NCBI GenBank assembly: GCA_903873045.1 | Contig: CAIQND010000721.1 | Span: 1 to 7,300, forward strand | Source of the DNA: an uncultured Methylococcaceae bacterium | GTDB taxonomy: Bacteria; Pseudomonadota; Gammaproteobacteria; Methylococcales; Methylomonadaceae | Length of the DNA: 7,300 nt | Direction of reading: 5' to 3' | Shown: one piece after another, positions 1 through 4,403 of the stretch | Layout: each line of letters starts with the position of its first letter | Position numbering within the stretch: position 1 is the stretch's first letter | Made by a program: the position numbers and the translations under genes | The notes under the pieces: generated by a model | Database searches by the model: none | The model's input: only the letters and a program-made list of their open reading frames with translations | What the model was told of the DNA's origin: nothing

Positions 1-38
1 GAAGGTTGCAAGCGTTCTTTTTGGGATAATTCAGCCAT
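1..38 (-). CDS. tssE: Type VI secretion baseplate protein TssE, 5' end only (partial)
   Basis: The gene runs off the left edge; only the first twelve codons and part of the thirteenth are present. Reading minus from the ATG at 38-36 gives MAELSQKERLQP and then a partial Ser codon. From memory this matches the opening of TssE proteins (gp25/lysozyme-like, TIGR03357 type), which commonly begin with a stretch resembling M-A-E-L-x-x-x-E-R-L-Q-P-S-L-L-D-R-L. TssE is the small wedge protein of the T6SS baseplate in the cytoplasm, related to phage T4 gp25, and helps start assembly of the contractile sheath. No convincing Shine-Dalgarno is visible; the 12 bases before ATG are only A-rich (ACTAAAGCC). 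The presence of clpV on the same strand at the other end supports the call. The short length keeps it provisional. Confidence 0.68.
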   Translation of the reverse strand, partial: MAELSQKERLQP

Positions 39-190
39 GGCTTTAGTTGGGTAATCAATGGGGTGGTAATCAAAATTAAGGAATCAATGGGGTCAGATTG
101 CAATACTGCTACCTTAAAAATATTTATTATTACAATCAATGCGTTGCGTGTTAAATAAGCGGAAAAATCAAATACAAAAATTGTTGGAAA
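39..190. other. Gene-free AT-rich leader before tssE with a repeated AATCAATGGGGT motif
   Basis: No gene is supported here. AATCAATGGGGT occurs twice in direct orientation, at 53-64 and 82-93, the second extending to CAG at 96. The same 15-mer occurs inverted at 2972-2986. Positions 105-190 are AT-rich with no recognisable coding. This stretch would hold the leader of tssE, but I see no clear -35/-10 pair. Confidence 0.5.
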
Positions 191-326
191 GTCATGTAGG
201 TTGGGCAACAACTTTATCGTTGCCCAACATTCAACGGTCAAAATCCCAATGGATTTCCCCAAGGTCATTCATGCATTTCAATGTGGAAATGTCGGGCACG
301 AAAAACATGTGCCCGACCTACCCGGC
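191..326 (+). repeat. Two-hairpin dispersed repeat, copy R1
   Basis: This is the most complete copy of a repeat present six times in the window. Hairpin 1 has perfect 10-bp arms GTTGGGCAAC (200-209) and GTTGCCCAAC (219-228) with a 9-nt loop. Hairpin 2 has perfect 9-bp arms GTCGGGCAC (291-299) and GTGCCCGAC (309-317), also with a 9-nt loop. The element ends are themselves inverted: GTAGGTTGGGCA at the left against TGCCCGACCTAC at the right, 11 of 12 matching. The layout is like an inverted REP pair (BIME). Its right end supplies the stop codon of the DUF2442 gene. Confidence 0.85.
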
Positions 327-574
327 TACAGGGCACAGTCGACCAAAACCATTTCCGCCAATAAAGTCTCAGGGGCAATATCTTGCTCATGCGGCCATGT
401 CACAGCACCAAACAAAATACCTACTTGATTAAAATAATGTATATTTTGTAATTCCTTAAACACACCCTTTTCAAGATAAGGCTTAAGATCAAACACCCCT
501 TTTTGTTGGTTTTCGATCTCTACATAAATACAATAATCAGGCAAAGGTTTAACTAATTTCACATCCCAAAACAT
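326..574 (-). CDS. DUF2442 family protein
   Basis: A protein of 82 residues starting MFWDVKLVKPLPDY. It carries the DUF2442 pattern as I know it: a short N-terminal strand region (W-D-V-x-L-V-x-P-L-P-D-Y), a central G-V-F-D-L-K-P-Y-L-E-K-G-V-F segment, then F-x-x-V-x-x-x-x-G-A-V-T-W-P near residues 47-60. I prefer the ATG at 574 to the upstream one at 613 because GAGG (583-580) sits five bases before it. The gene follows the DUF4160 gene with a 7-bp gap, and the upstream stop codon overlaps this ribosome site, so translation is probably coupled. The family has no established activity that I can cite. Association with DUF4160 is common and the pair looks like a toxin-antitoxin module, which is inference. 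The TAG stop at 328-326 lies in the end of repeat R1, so the last few residues are probably not original. Confidence 0.8.
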   Translation of the reverse strand: MFWDVKLVKPLPDYCIYVEIENQQKGVFDLKPYLEKGVFKELQNIHYFNQVGILFGAVTWPHEQDIAPETLLAEMVLVDCAL

Positions 575-579
575 AAAAA

Positions 580-583
580 CCTC
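580..583 (-). promoter_or_regulatory. Ribosome binding site of the DUF2442 gene overlapping the DUF4160 stop
   Basis: On the minus strand GAGG (583-580) lies five bases upstream of the ATG at 574. It shares two bases with the TGA stop of the preceding gene (584-582). This decides the DUF2442 start and suggests translational coupling. Confidence 0.65.
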
Positions 584-848
584 ACAGCGGAGCAATTTTA
601 TATGGATTTTCATTACTGACCGCTAACTCCCAATCAGCCATTAATTCATCACGATGCAACTCAACCCAAGCCTGCACCAAGCGTAATTGCTTACGTGGCA
701 ATTCTCCCGCTAGCACTTCACCATCACAAATATTGACTGAAGCTTCAAACTCTGCATACCGTGCATGAATATGCGGTAAATTATGATGCTTATTATCCAG
801 TAAATACATACGAATAATAATCCCATAAAACATTGATATAACAGGCAT
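582..848 (-). CDS. DUF4160 family protein
   Basis: A protein of 88 residues, the usual size for DUF4160. The diagnostic opening M-P-V-I-S-M-F-Y-G-I-I-I-R-M-Y is followed by H-N-L-P-H-I-H-A-R-Y (residues 22-31) and, further on, G-E-V-L-A-G-E-L-P-R-K-Q-L-R-L-V and a W-V-E-L-H-R-D-E-L stretch. GGAG (858-855) lies six bases before the ATG, so the start is firm. The two conserved histidines in P-H-x-H-A could be functional, but the family's activity is not known to me. It is the first gene of a two-gene unit with DUF2442; a toxin-antitoxin role is plausible and unproven. Its first 33 codons and upstream region are duplicated at 1816-2120, beyond the transposase cassette. The gene itself looks intact. 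Confidence 0.85.
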   Translation of the reverse strand: MPVISMFYGIIIRMYLLDNKHHNLPHIHARYAEFEASVNICDGEVLAGELPRKQLRLVQAWVELHRDELMADWELAVSNENPYKIAPL

Positions 849-1053
849 AATTAACTCCGATTAGTATTATTGTTTTTTAAATTGTATCACAATATGGATC
901 AACCAGGATGCCAGTCATGTGGGCAACATCTTTTCGTTGCCCGACATTCAACAGTCAAAATCCCGATGAATTTCCCCAATGCCAACCATACATTGCAACG
1001 TGGAAATGTCGGGCACGAAAAGATGTGCTCGACCTACCCGGCTGACCCCAGTT
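750..1053 (+). repeat. 304-bp direct repeat, left copy
   Basis: This block recurs at 1816-2120 in the same orientation. By eye I count six substitutions and one single-base indel (an extra A in the right copy), about 98% identity. It contains the first third of the DUF4160 gene, its upstream region and the whole of repeat R2. The two copies bracket the REP/RAYT cassette. Confidence 0.9.
914..1043 (+). repeat. Two-hairpin dispersed repeat, copy R2
   Basis: Same family as R1. Hairpin 1 has arms GGGCAAC (921-927) and GTTGCCC (936-942). Hairpin 2 pairs GTCGGGCAC (1008-1016) with GTGCTCGAC (1025-1033), one mismatch. The right flank reads CCTACCCGGCT and is followed by CTGACCCCA. It lies inside the 304-bp direct repeat and so is nearly identical to R3. 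Confidence 0.85.
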
Positions 1054-1173
1054 TTGTAGGTCGGGTTAGCGATAGCGTAACCCGACGTTTTAATTATTCA
1101 TAGTTTTGTAGGTCGGGTTAGTTTTGTAGGTCGGGTTAGCGATAGCGTAACCCGACGTTTTAATTATTCATAG
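1051..1173 (+). repeat. REP cluster: two identical 53-bp units separated by a truncated unit
   Basis: Positions 1051-1103 and 1121-1173 are identical over 53 bases. Each holds a REP palindrome preceded by the GTAG tetranucleotide, with arms GTCGGGTTA and TAACCCGAC around a GC-GATA-GC core and a bulged G. The palindromes are at 1056-1086 and 1126-1156. Between them 1104-1120 is a truncated copy with only the left arm. The right unit ends inside the 3' end of the transposase gene, whose stop codon (1166-1164) lies in the unit. Confidence 0.9.
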
Positions 1174-1700
1174 CCAATATCATCAGCAAATGCCATATCA
1201 CCGTCTCCCCAATTTCTATCCAAAATATTCAGTTTCATGTATCGGTGAATGCTTGAGTATTGCCAGTCACTAGCGCATTTTACAAGCCCATGCTTTACCG
1301 GATTATAATGAATATAATCAATATGCTGTTGAAAATCCCGCTCATCGCGCAAACAATGTTCCCAGCCGCGATGTTGCCAAATATCCTGTTGTTTTTTATT
1401 TTTACGGTTTGTATTTTTAACAATAAATGGATCGGGATATGTTTTGGTGAATGCCGTTTTAATAAGTCGCCAGCGTGTTGAGTAATCGCTGTCTTGTTCA
1501 GGAAGTGTCCAGATAAAATGCAGATGATCGGGTAAGACCACGGCGGCATCAATTACAAAAGGACGTTTTTGCATGACGATTTTAAATGCGGCGCGTAAAC
1601 GTTTGACGTTGTCATCATTGGCAAAAATCTTACGGCGTTTTTCGGTGATAACGGTGAAAAAATAGCTGCCACCTTCGATATAAACACGGCGATAATGCAT
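1164..1700 (-). CDS. REP-associated tyrosine transposase (RAYT, Y1_Tnp/TnpA_REP family)
   Basis: A 178-residue single-strand HUH nuclease, normal length for the family. Visible landmarks from the M-H-Y-R-R-V-Y start: G-G-S-Y-F-F-T-V at 10-17; the metal-binding HUH motif H-L-H (59-61) in V-V-L-P-D-H-L-H; W-R-L-I-K at 77-81; W-x-H-R-G-W-E-H at 108-115; and D-Y-I-H-Y-N-P-V-K-H-G at 128-138, which carries the candidate catalytic tyrosine. All key residues are present, so it is probably active. I chose the ATG at 1700 because family members start just before Y-R-R; an open frame continues to 1892, but that part reads through REP palindromes. No good Shine-Dalgarno precedes the ATG, which suggests low expression. 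RAYTs are known to recognise GTAG-headed REP hairpins, and such REPs flank this gene on both sides. Confidence 0.92.
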   Translation of the reverse strand: MHYRRVYIEGGSYFFTVITEKRRKIFANDDNVKRLRAAFKIVMQKRPFVIDAAVVLPDHLHFIWTLPEQDSDYSTRWRLIKTAFTKTYPDPFIVKNTNRKNKKQQDIWQHRGWEHCLRDERDFQQHIDYIHYNPVKHGLVKCASDWQYSSIHRYMKLNILDRNWGDGDMAFADDIGYE

Positions 1701-1722
1701 GATTATTAATAATAAATTATGG

Positions 1723-1817
1723 GTGGGTCGGGTTAGGCGATAGCCGTAACCCGACAAATTATATAATGTAAGTTGTGTGTGTCGGGTTACGCTATCGCTA
1801 ACCCGACCTACAGGGCT
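1723..1817. repeat. Inverted REP pair (BIME) upstream of the RAYT gene
   Basis: Two facing palindromes. The left one (1727-1755) has arms GTCGGGTTA and TAACCCGAC around GGC-GATA-GCC plus a bulged G; its head reads GGTG rather than GTAG. The right one (1781-1811) is the reverse orientation and ends in CCTAC, the complement of the GTAGG head, followed by AGGGCT. The spacer is AT-rich. With the cluster at 1051-1173 it completes a REP-RAYT-REP cassette. The pair at 3000-3085 has the same arrangement. Confidence 0.9.
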
Positions 1818-1914
1818 CTGCATACCGGGCATGAACATGCGGTAAATTATGATGCTTATTATCCAGTAAATACATACGAATAATAATCCCATAACACATT
1901 GATATAACAGGCAT
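1816..1914 (-). pseudogene. Truncated DUF4160 gene copy (5' 33 codons)
   Basis: The duplicated start of the DUF4160 gene. From the ATG at 1914 the frame gives M-P-V-I-S-M-C-Y-G-I-I-I-R-M-Y and continues through P-H-V-H-A-R-Y-A-E, then runs directly into the REP flank at 1816. Compared with the intact gene, Phe7 is Cys and the Ile between the two histidines is Val. The Shine-Dalgarno is weakened from GGAG to TGAG. The remaining two thirds of the gene are missing, so this is a dead copy. Confidence 0.85.
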
Positions 1915-1979
1915 AATTAACTCAGATTAGTATTATTGTTTTTTAAATTGTATCACAATATGGATCAACCAGGATGCCA

Positions 1980-2110
1980 GTCATGTGGGCGACATCTTTT
2001 CGTTGCCCGACATTCAACGGTCAAAATCCCGATGAATTTCCCCAATGCCAACCATACATTGCAACGTGGAAATGTCGGGCACGAAAAAGATGTGCTCGAC
2101 CTACCCGGCT
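1980..2110 (+). repeat. Two-hairpin dispersed repeat, copy R3
   Basis: Nearly identical to R2 because both lie in the 304-bp direct repeat. It carries the same two hairpins, the right one with the same single mismatch, and ends CCTACCCGGCT followed by CTGACCCCA. Confidence 0.85.
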
Positions 2111-2115
2111 GACCC

Positions 2116-2149
2116 CAGTTATTTCCAGTTATTTATTTCCCAGTTATTT
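2116..2149 (+). repeat. Three short CAGTTATTT repeats
   Basis: CAGTTATTT occurs at 2116-2124, 2126-2134 and 2141-2149, just downstream of the antitoxin gene stop. It looks like slippage-derived microrepeats at the edge of the 304-bp duplication. Confidence 0.7.
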
Positions 2150-2153
2150 GTTG

Positions 2154-2384
2154 TTAGCGGAGTTCGCTTGAGCGTTGGGTTAGACTAGACGAATGTTTGG
2201 CTACTTCGATTAAATAACGTAATGCTTCATTTACAGCTTCAGCACTTGGAAACGTGGCAATAACATCAGGTTCTAATCGAACGGTATCACAAAAGCGTTT
2301 ACGTCCATGCCCAAGTTTTCTGACCTGTAAGCTTTGCAAATCGTACTCTGGGCGTAATTCATCTTCCATTTCATTTTTGTTCAT
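2154..2384 (-). CDS. brnA: BrnA-like antitoxin
   Basis: A 76-residue protein with the BrnA-type core: M-E-D-E-L-R-P-E-Y-D (6-15), then V-R-L-E-P-D-V-I-A-T-F-P-S-A-E-A-V-N-E-A-L-R-Y-L-I read across residues 35-59, the ribbon-helix-helix DNA-binding part. BrnA antitoxins neutralise the BrnT ribonuclease and repress their own operon. The ATG at 2384 lies inside the end of the upstream brnT gene with a 14-base overlap, typical of this operon. GAGAG lies a few bases upstream. The tail H-S-S-S-L-T-Q-R-S-S-E-L-R seems unusual and may come from rearranged downstream DNA. The gene is intact although its toxin partner is broken, so it may survive as an orphan repressor. Confidence 0.75.
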   Translation of the reverse strand: MNKNEMEDELRPEYDLQSLQVRKLGHGRKRFCDTVRLEPDVIATFPSAEAVNEALRYLIEVAKHSSSLTQRSSELR

Positions 2385-2644
2385 ATGCTTTTCTCTCAGA
2401 TTGCGTTGCTTCTCTTGTACTAATTATCCGAATCACATTGTTGCGTTCCGTATATGAAACAAACAACAACCTACCTTGAATTGATTCACCCAGTAATATA
2501 AAGCGGTATTCACTGTAAGAATGGTCTGGATCGTAGAAATCAACATATAAAGGGTCATCAAAAACCGTTTTCGCTTCTTCAAAAGAAACTCCATGTTTAG
2601 ACAGGATTGGCTACTGCTTTATTACTATCCCATTCATATTTCAT
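2371..2644 (-). pseudogene. brnT: BrnT-like ribonuclease toxin, frameshifted
   Basis: From the ATG at 2644 the frame reads M-K-Y-E-W-D-S-N-K-A-V-A-N and then hits TAA at 2599-2597. Removing one base from the GG at 2604-2605 restores L-S-K-H-G-V-S-F-E-E-A-K-T-V-F-D-D-P and runs to the TGA at 2373-2371, giving a 90-residue BrnT. The restored protein has the family hallmarks: K-H-G-V-S-F-E-E-A, F-x-x-x-G-E-S, F-V-S-Y-T-E-R, I-R-I-I-S-T-R-E-A-T and E-R-x-x-Y-E. BrnT is a RelE-fold ribonuclease that cleaves RNA and arrests growth. No in-frame ATG follows the lesion early enough to rescue it. The lesion looks like a recent single-base insertion because everything else is conserved. A sequencing error is the main alternative. 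Confidence 0.82.
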
Positions 2645-2665
2645 TGAAAGCTCATAAAAAATTGT

Positions 2666-2725
2666 GTAGGTTACATCTTGTTGCGTTATCTTTTCTTGAG
2701 TTCAATTATAACGACTTCGTAACCT
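2666..2725. promoter_or_regulatory. Imperfect palindrome enclosing a candidate brnTA -10 box
   Basis: Arms AGGTTAC (2668-2674) and GTAACCT (2719-2725) enclose a second pair, CGTTAT (2684-2689) and ATAACG (2708-2713). On the minus strand a perfect TATAAT occupies 2710-2705, about 60 bases before the brnT ATG; no good -35 is visible. The palindrome starts with GTAG (2666-2669), so it may be a decayed REP rather than an operator. Whether it regulates brnTA is inference. Confidence 0.35.
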
Positions 2726-2746
2726 GAGTGCTTATTTTACTTTATA

Positions 2747-2851
2747 CTATGGACGGATATAGAGAGAATATATCTTTACTCCTCTACGAATTTCTTTAAG
2801 ATTAGGCACTGGGCGAAACGCCTTCAACTCGGTTTCGGTTATTAGCGACAG
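2747..2851 (-). pseudogene. 3' fragment of an unrecognised gene, cut by repeat R4
   Basis: The minus frame ending in TAG at 2749-2747 reads L-S-L-I-T-E-T-E-L-K-A-F-R-P-V-P-N-L-K-E-I-R-R-G-V-K, with gene-like composition. Upstream it passes directly into repeat R4, where the frame only translates repeat sequence. I do not recognise the family. It could be the tail of a small gene whose front was lost when R4 arrived, or chance coding in a short AT-rich segment. Confidence 0.25.
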
Positions 2852-2973
2852 CTTTTCGTTGCCCAACATTTTCAACGGATAAAAGTATAATATCGATGCA
2901 TTGCCCAGCACCATTAACATATTCCGTTGTGGAAATGTCGGGCACGAAAAGCATGTGCCCGACCTACAGGGCT
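2852..2973 (+). repeat. Two-hairpin dispersed repeat, copy R4 (subfamily 2)
   Basis: R4, R5 and R6 form a second subfamily with a different middle, containing AATATCGAT and ACATATTCC. Hairpin 2 is perfect: GTCGGGCAC (2937-2945) and GTGCCCGAC (2955-2963). The left arm of hairpin 1 is missing; only CGTTGCCCAAC remains. The right flank is CCTACAGGGCT followed by CTGACCCCATTGATT. Confidence 0.85.
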
Positions 2974-2999
2974 GACCCCATTGATTAAAATTAAAAGCT

Positions 3000-3085
3000 G
3001 TAGGTCGGGTTAGGCGATAGCCGTAACCCGACAATTATATGATGCACGGTGTGTGTCGGGTTACGCTATCGCTAACCCGACCTAC
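3000..3085. repeat. Inverted REP pair (BIME)
   Basis: The left palindrome (3000-3032) begins GTAG and has arms GTCGGGTTA (3004-3012) and TAACCCGAC (3024-3032). The right palindrome (3055-3085) is reversed and ends CCTAC. The layout matches the pair next to the RAYT gene. It is followed by a duplicated ATGGCTAC and a further half-palindrome, TAACCCGACCTAC (3099-3111), so a third unit is truncated here. Confidence 0.9.
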
Positions 3086-3116
3086 ATGGCTACATGGCTA
3101 ACCCGACCTACAGGGC

Positions 3117-3238
3117 TTTATCGTTGCCCAACGTTTTCAACGGACAAAAGCATAATATCGATACATTTCCCAGCACCATTAACATATTCCGTTGTGGAAA
3201 TGTCGGGCACGAAAAGCATGTGCCCGACCTACCCGGCT
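3117..3238 (+). repeat. Two-hairpin dispersed repeat, copy R5 (subfamily 2)
   Basis: Closely similar to R4. Hairpin 2 has perfect arms, GTCGGGCAC (3202-3210) and GTGCCCGAC (3220-3228). Hairpin 1 keeps only its right part, CGTTGCCCAAC. The right flank CCTACCCGGCT ends 10 bases from the stop codon of the 327-codon gene. Confidence 0.85.
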
Positions 3239-3248
3239 TTACGGCCGT

Positions 3249-4232
3249 TCAGATGCGGTTGGGCATTTCCATCGGATTGATGACCACCATCACCGCCGTC
3301 TTCATGCCTTCACTTTCGCCACCGTAGCACCAGAACTGTTCCAACAGCGTACTGTCCTTGGTGTAGTTCTTCTGAATCTGGATGCGGCGTTCGGACTTCG
3401 TGGCCAGAAATTCGCCGTTGTTGACTCCGCTGATCGTCCCGTCACCGTTGTAGATGACCCAGTGACCGTTCCAATTGAAGTTCTGCGGACTGTAGATGTG
3501 GACGACCGATCCTTTGGGGATGCCGTTGATGATCTGTCGCACGTTTGCTTTGTCGGACTCCTTGAGCTTACCATTCCATTTCTCGACGCCCTTACCGAAA
3601 AGCAGGTCGCAGCCGACCTCCTTGTTCGGCGCCGAGTTCTGCATGAACCAGCGCATCGATACGACGCCGCTCTTGAGCAACCAGCCCTGCACGCCGACGT
3701 AGCAGATGACGCCTTGTCCGACCGTGGCTTGGTCGTCGCGCGACAACTTCAGGTTTCCGGGTAGGCTCTGGCCGTTGGGTGGCCCGCTCATCGCCACTGT
3801 AGCAACGCCTTCACGCGTAGCTGCCGGGTCGACGACGAACATCGCGATGGCGCGATTGATCTGTGCTTCGCTCTTGATCTTCCAGTATTGCAGACTCTCG
3901 GCCTTCCAGCTTGCATCGAGTAGACCGGGTAGCGCGATCACATTCAGGCCCGGCCCGGCCTCGGACTGCTTGGCCCAGAAATCGCCGCCGAAATAGACGC
4001 GTTGGCACAGCAATAGCCCGCGCAGGGCCTTTCGCTGGCCCGTGACGTCAGCGTATTCCGGATCATCCTCGCCATCGCCGCGTATACCAAGAGAAATCTG
4101 TTTGGAGACCGTCTTGCGTTGATTCTGCGGAACGATGCCTGCGATGTGGTCGCCCAGCCCAACTCCGCGAAATCTGTCGTTCAGGTACGCGATAGAGTCG
4201 TTCCACCGAGTTTCCCAGTTCTTTCCAAACAT
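3249..4232 (-). CDS. Unrecognised 327-aa protein; candidate T6SS-linked papain/NlpC-like hydrolase
   Basis: I do not recognise a family by full-length match. The start is firm: AGGAG lies seven bases before the ATG at 4232. There is no signal peptide and no membrane helix. In the C-terminal half G-V-I-C177-Y-V-G leads into a probable helix (W-L-L-K-S-G-V-V-S-M-R-W-F-M-Q, 184-198). Then come a strand-like I-P-K-G-S-V-V-H-I-Y (238-247) and G-H257-W-V-I-Y-N-G-D-G-T-I-S-G-V-N-N (256-272). The order Cys, His, Asn and the strand G-H-x-x-I-Y-x-G-D-G resemble papain/NlpC-P60 hydrolases, which include peptidoglycan amidases delivered by T6SS. Residues 1-170 are unassigned. The gene follows clpV after 171 bp on the same strand and is GC-richer than its surroundings (hand-counted lines 53-67%), suggesting acquisition. 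An effector role is inference; other hydrolase or structural roles are possible. Confidence 0.5.
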   Translation of the reverse strand: MFGKNWETRWNDSIAYLNDRFRGVGLGDHIAGIVPQNQRKTVSKQISLGIRGDGEDDPEYADVTGQRKALRGLLLCQRVYFGGDFWAKQSEAGPGLNVIALPGLLDASWKAESLQYWKIKSEAQINRAIAMFVVDPAATREGVATVAMSGPPNGQSLPGNLKLSRDDQATVGQGVICYVGVQGWLLKSGVVSMRWFMQNSAPNKEVGCDLLFGKGVEKWNGKLKESDKANVRQIINGIPKGSVVHIYSPQNFNWNGHWVIYNGDGTISGVNNGEFLATKSERRIQIQKNYTKDSTLLEQFWCYGGESEGMKTAVMVVINPMEMPNRI

Positions 4233-4263
4233 TTGCTCACTCCTATTTTCAGTTAAACACGGG

Positions 4264-4314
4264 GCCAGGTCTTGCTTTATAGCATCCTACCAACCGCACC
4301 ATTAAAAACCTGGC
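4264..4314. promoter_or_regulatory. Inverted repeat upstream of the 327-codon gene
   Basis: Perfect 7-bp arms GCCAGGT (4264-4270) and ACCTGGC (4308-4314) enclose a minus-strand TATAAA that could serve as a -10 box for this gene; the matching -35 is poor (TTAATG-like). It could be an operator or a structured leader. Evidence is weak. Confidence 0.25.
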
Positions 4315-4353
4315 AACAATGGGGGTCATTAGACTCCATTGATTAACCATAAT

Positions 4354-4376
4354 AAGATAACTTTAAAGGCTATCTT
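4354..4376 (-). terminator. Weak AT-rich hairpin downstream of clpV
   Basis: AAGATA (4354-4359) and TATCTT (4371-4376) flank the self-complementary CTTTAAAG. It lies about 30 bases past the clpV stop. It has almost no GC in the stem and no clear T-run on the minus strand, so it is a poor intrinsic terminator; read-through into the next gene is likely. Confidence 0.2.
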
Positions 4377-4403
4377 TTAAAAAATTTAAACCGTTACTTC
4401 TAC

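Larger units (their letters stand above)
1816..2120 (+). repeat. 304-bp direct repeat, right copy
   Basis: Copy of 750-1053. The left boundary falls exactly at the GGCT end of the REP flank, and the right boundary is a few bases after the CTGACCCCA that follows repeat R3. The truncated gene it carries suggests this is the derived copy. Confidence 0.9.

Noticed and set aside
139..432. Plus-strand open frame across repeat R1
   Set aside because: It mostly translates R1 and the antisense of DUF2442. Similar peptides recur at the other R copies, as expected for repeat-derived frames.
1051..1173. Possible CRISPR-like array because of repeated palindromes
   Set aside because: Only two full units separated by a truncated copy of the same sequence; no unique spacers and no cas genes.
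1701..1892. N-terminal extension of the RAYT frame by 64 codons
   Set aside because: The extension translates REP palindromes and the antisense of the truncated DUF4160 copy; RAYT homologues begin at the M-H-Y-R-R equivalent.
3192..3764. 190-codon open frame on the plus strand
   Set aside because: It is antisense to the 327-codon gene, begins inside repeat R5, and exists because the opposing gene is GC-rich. No ribosome site or family resemblance.
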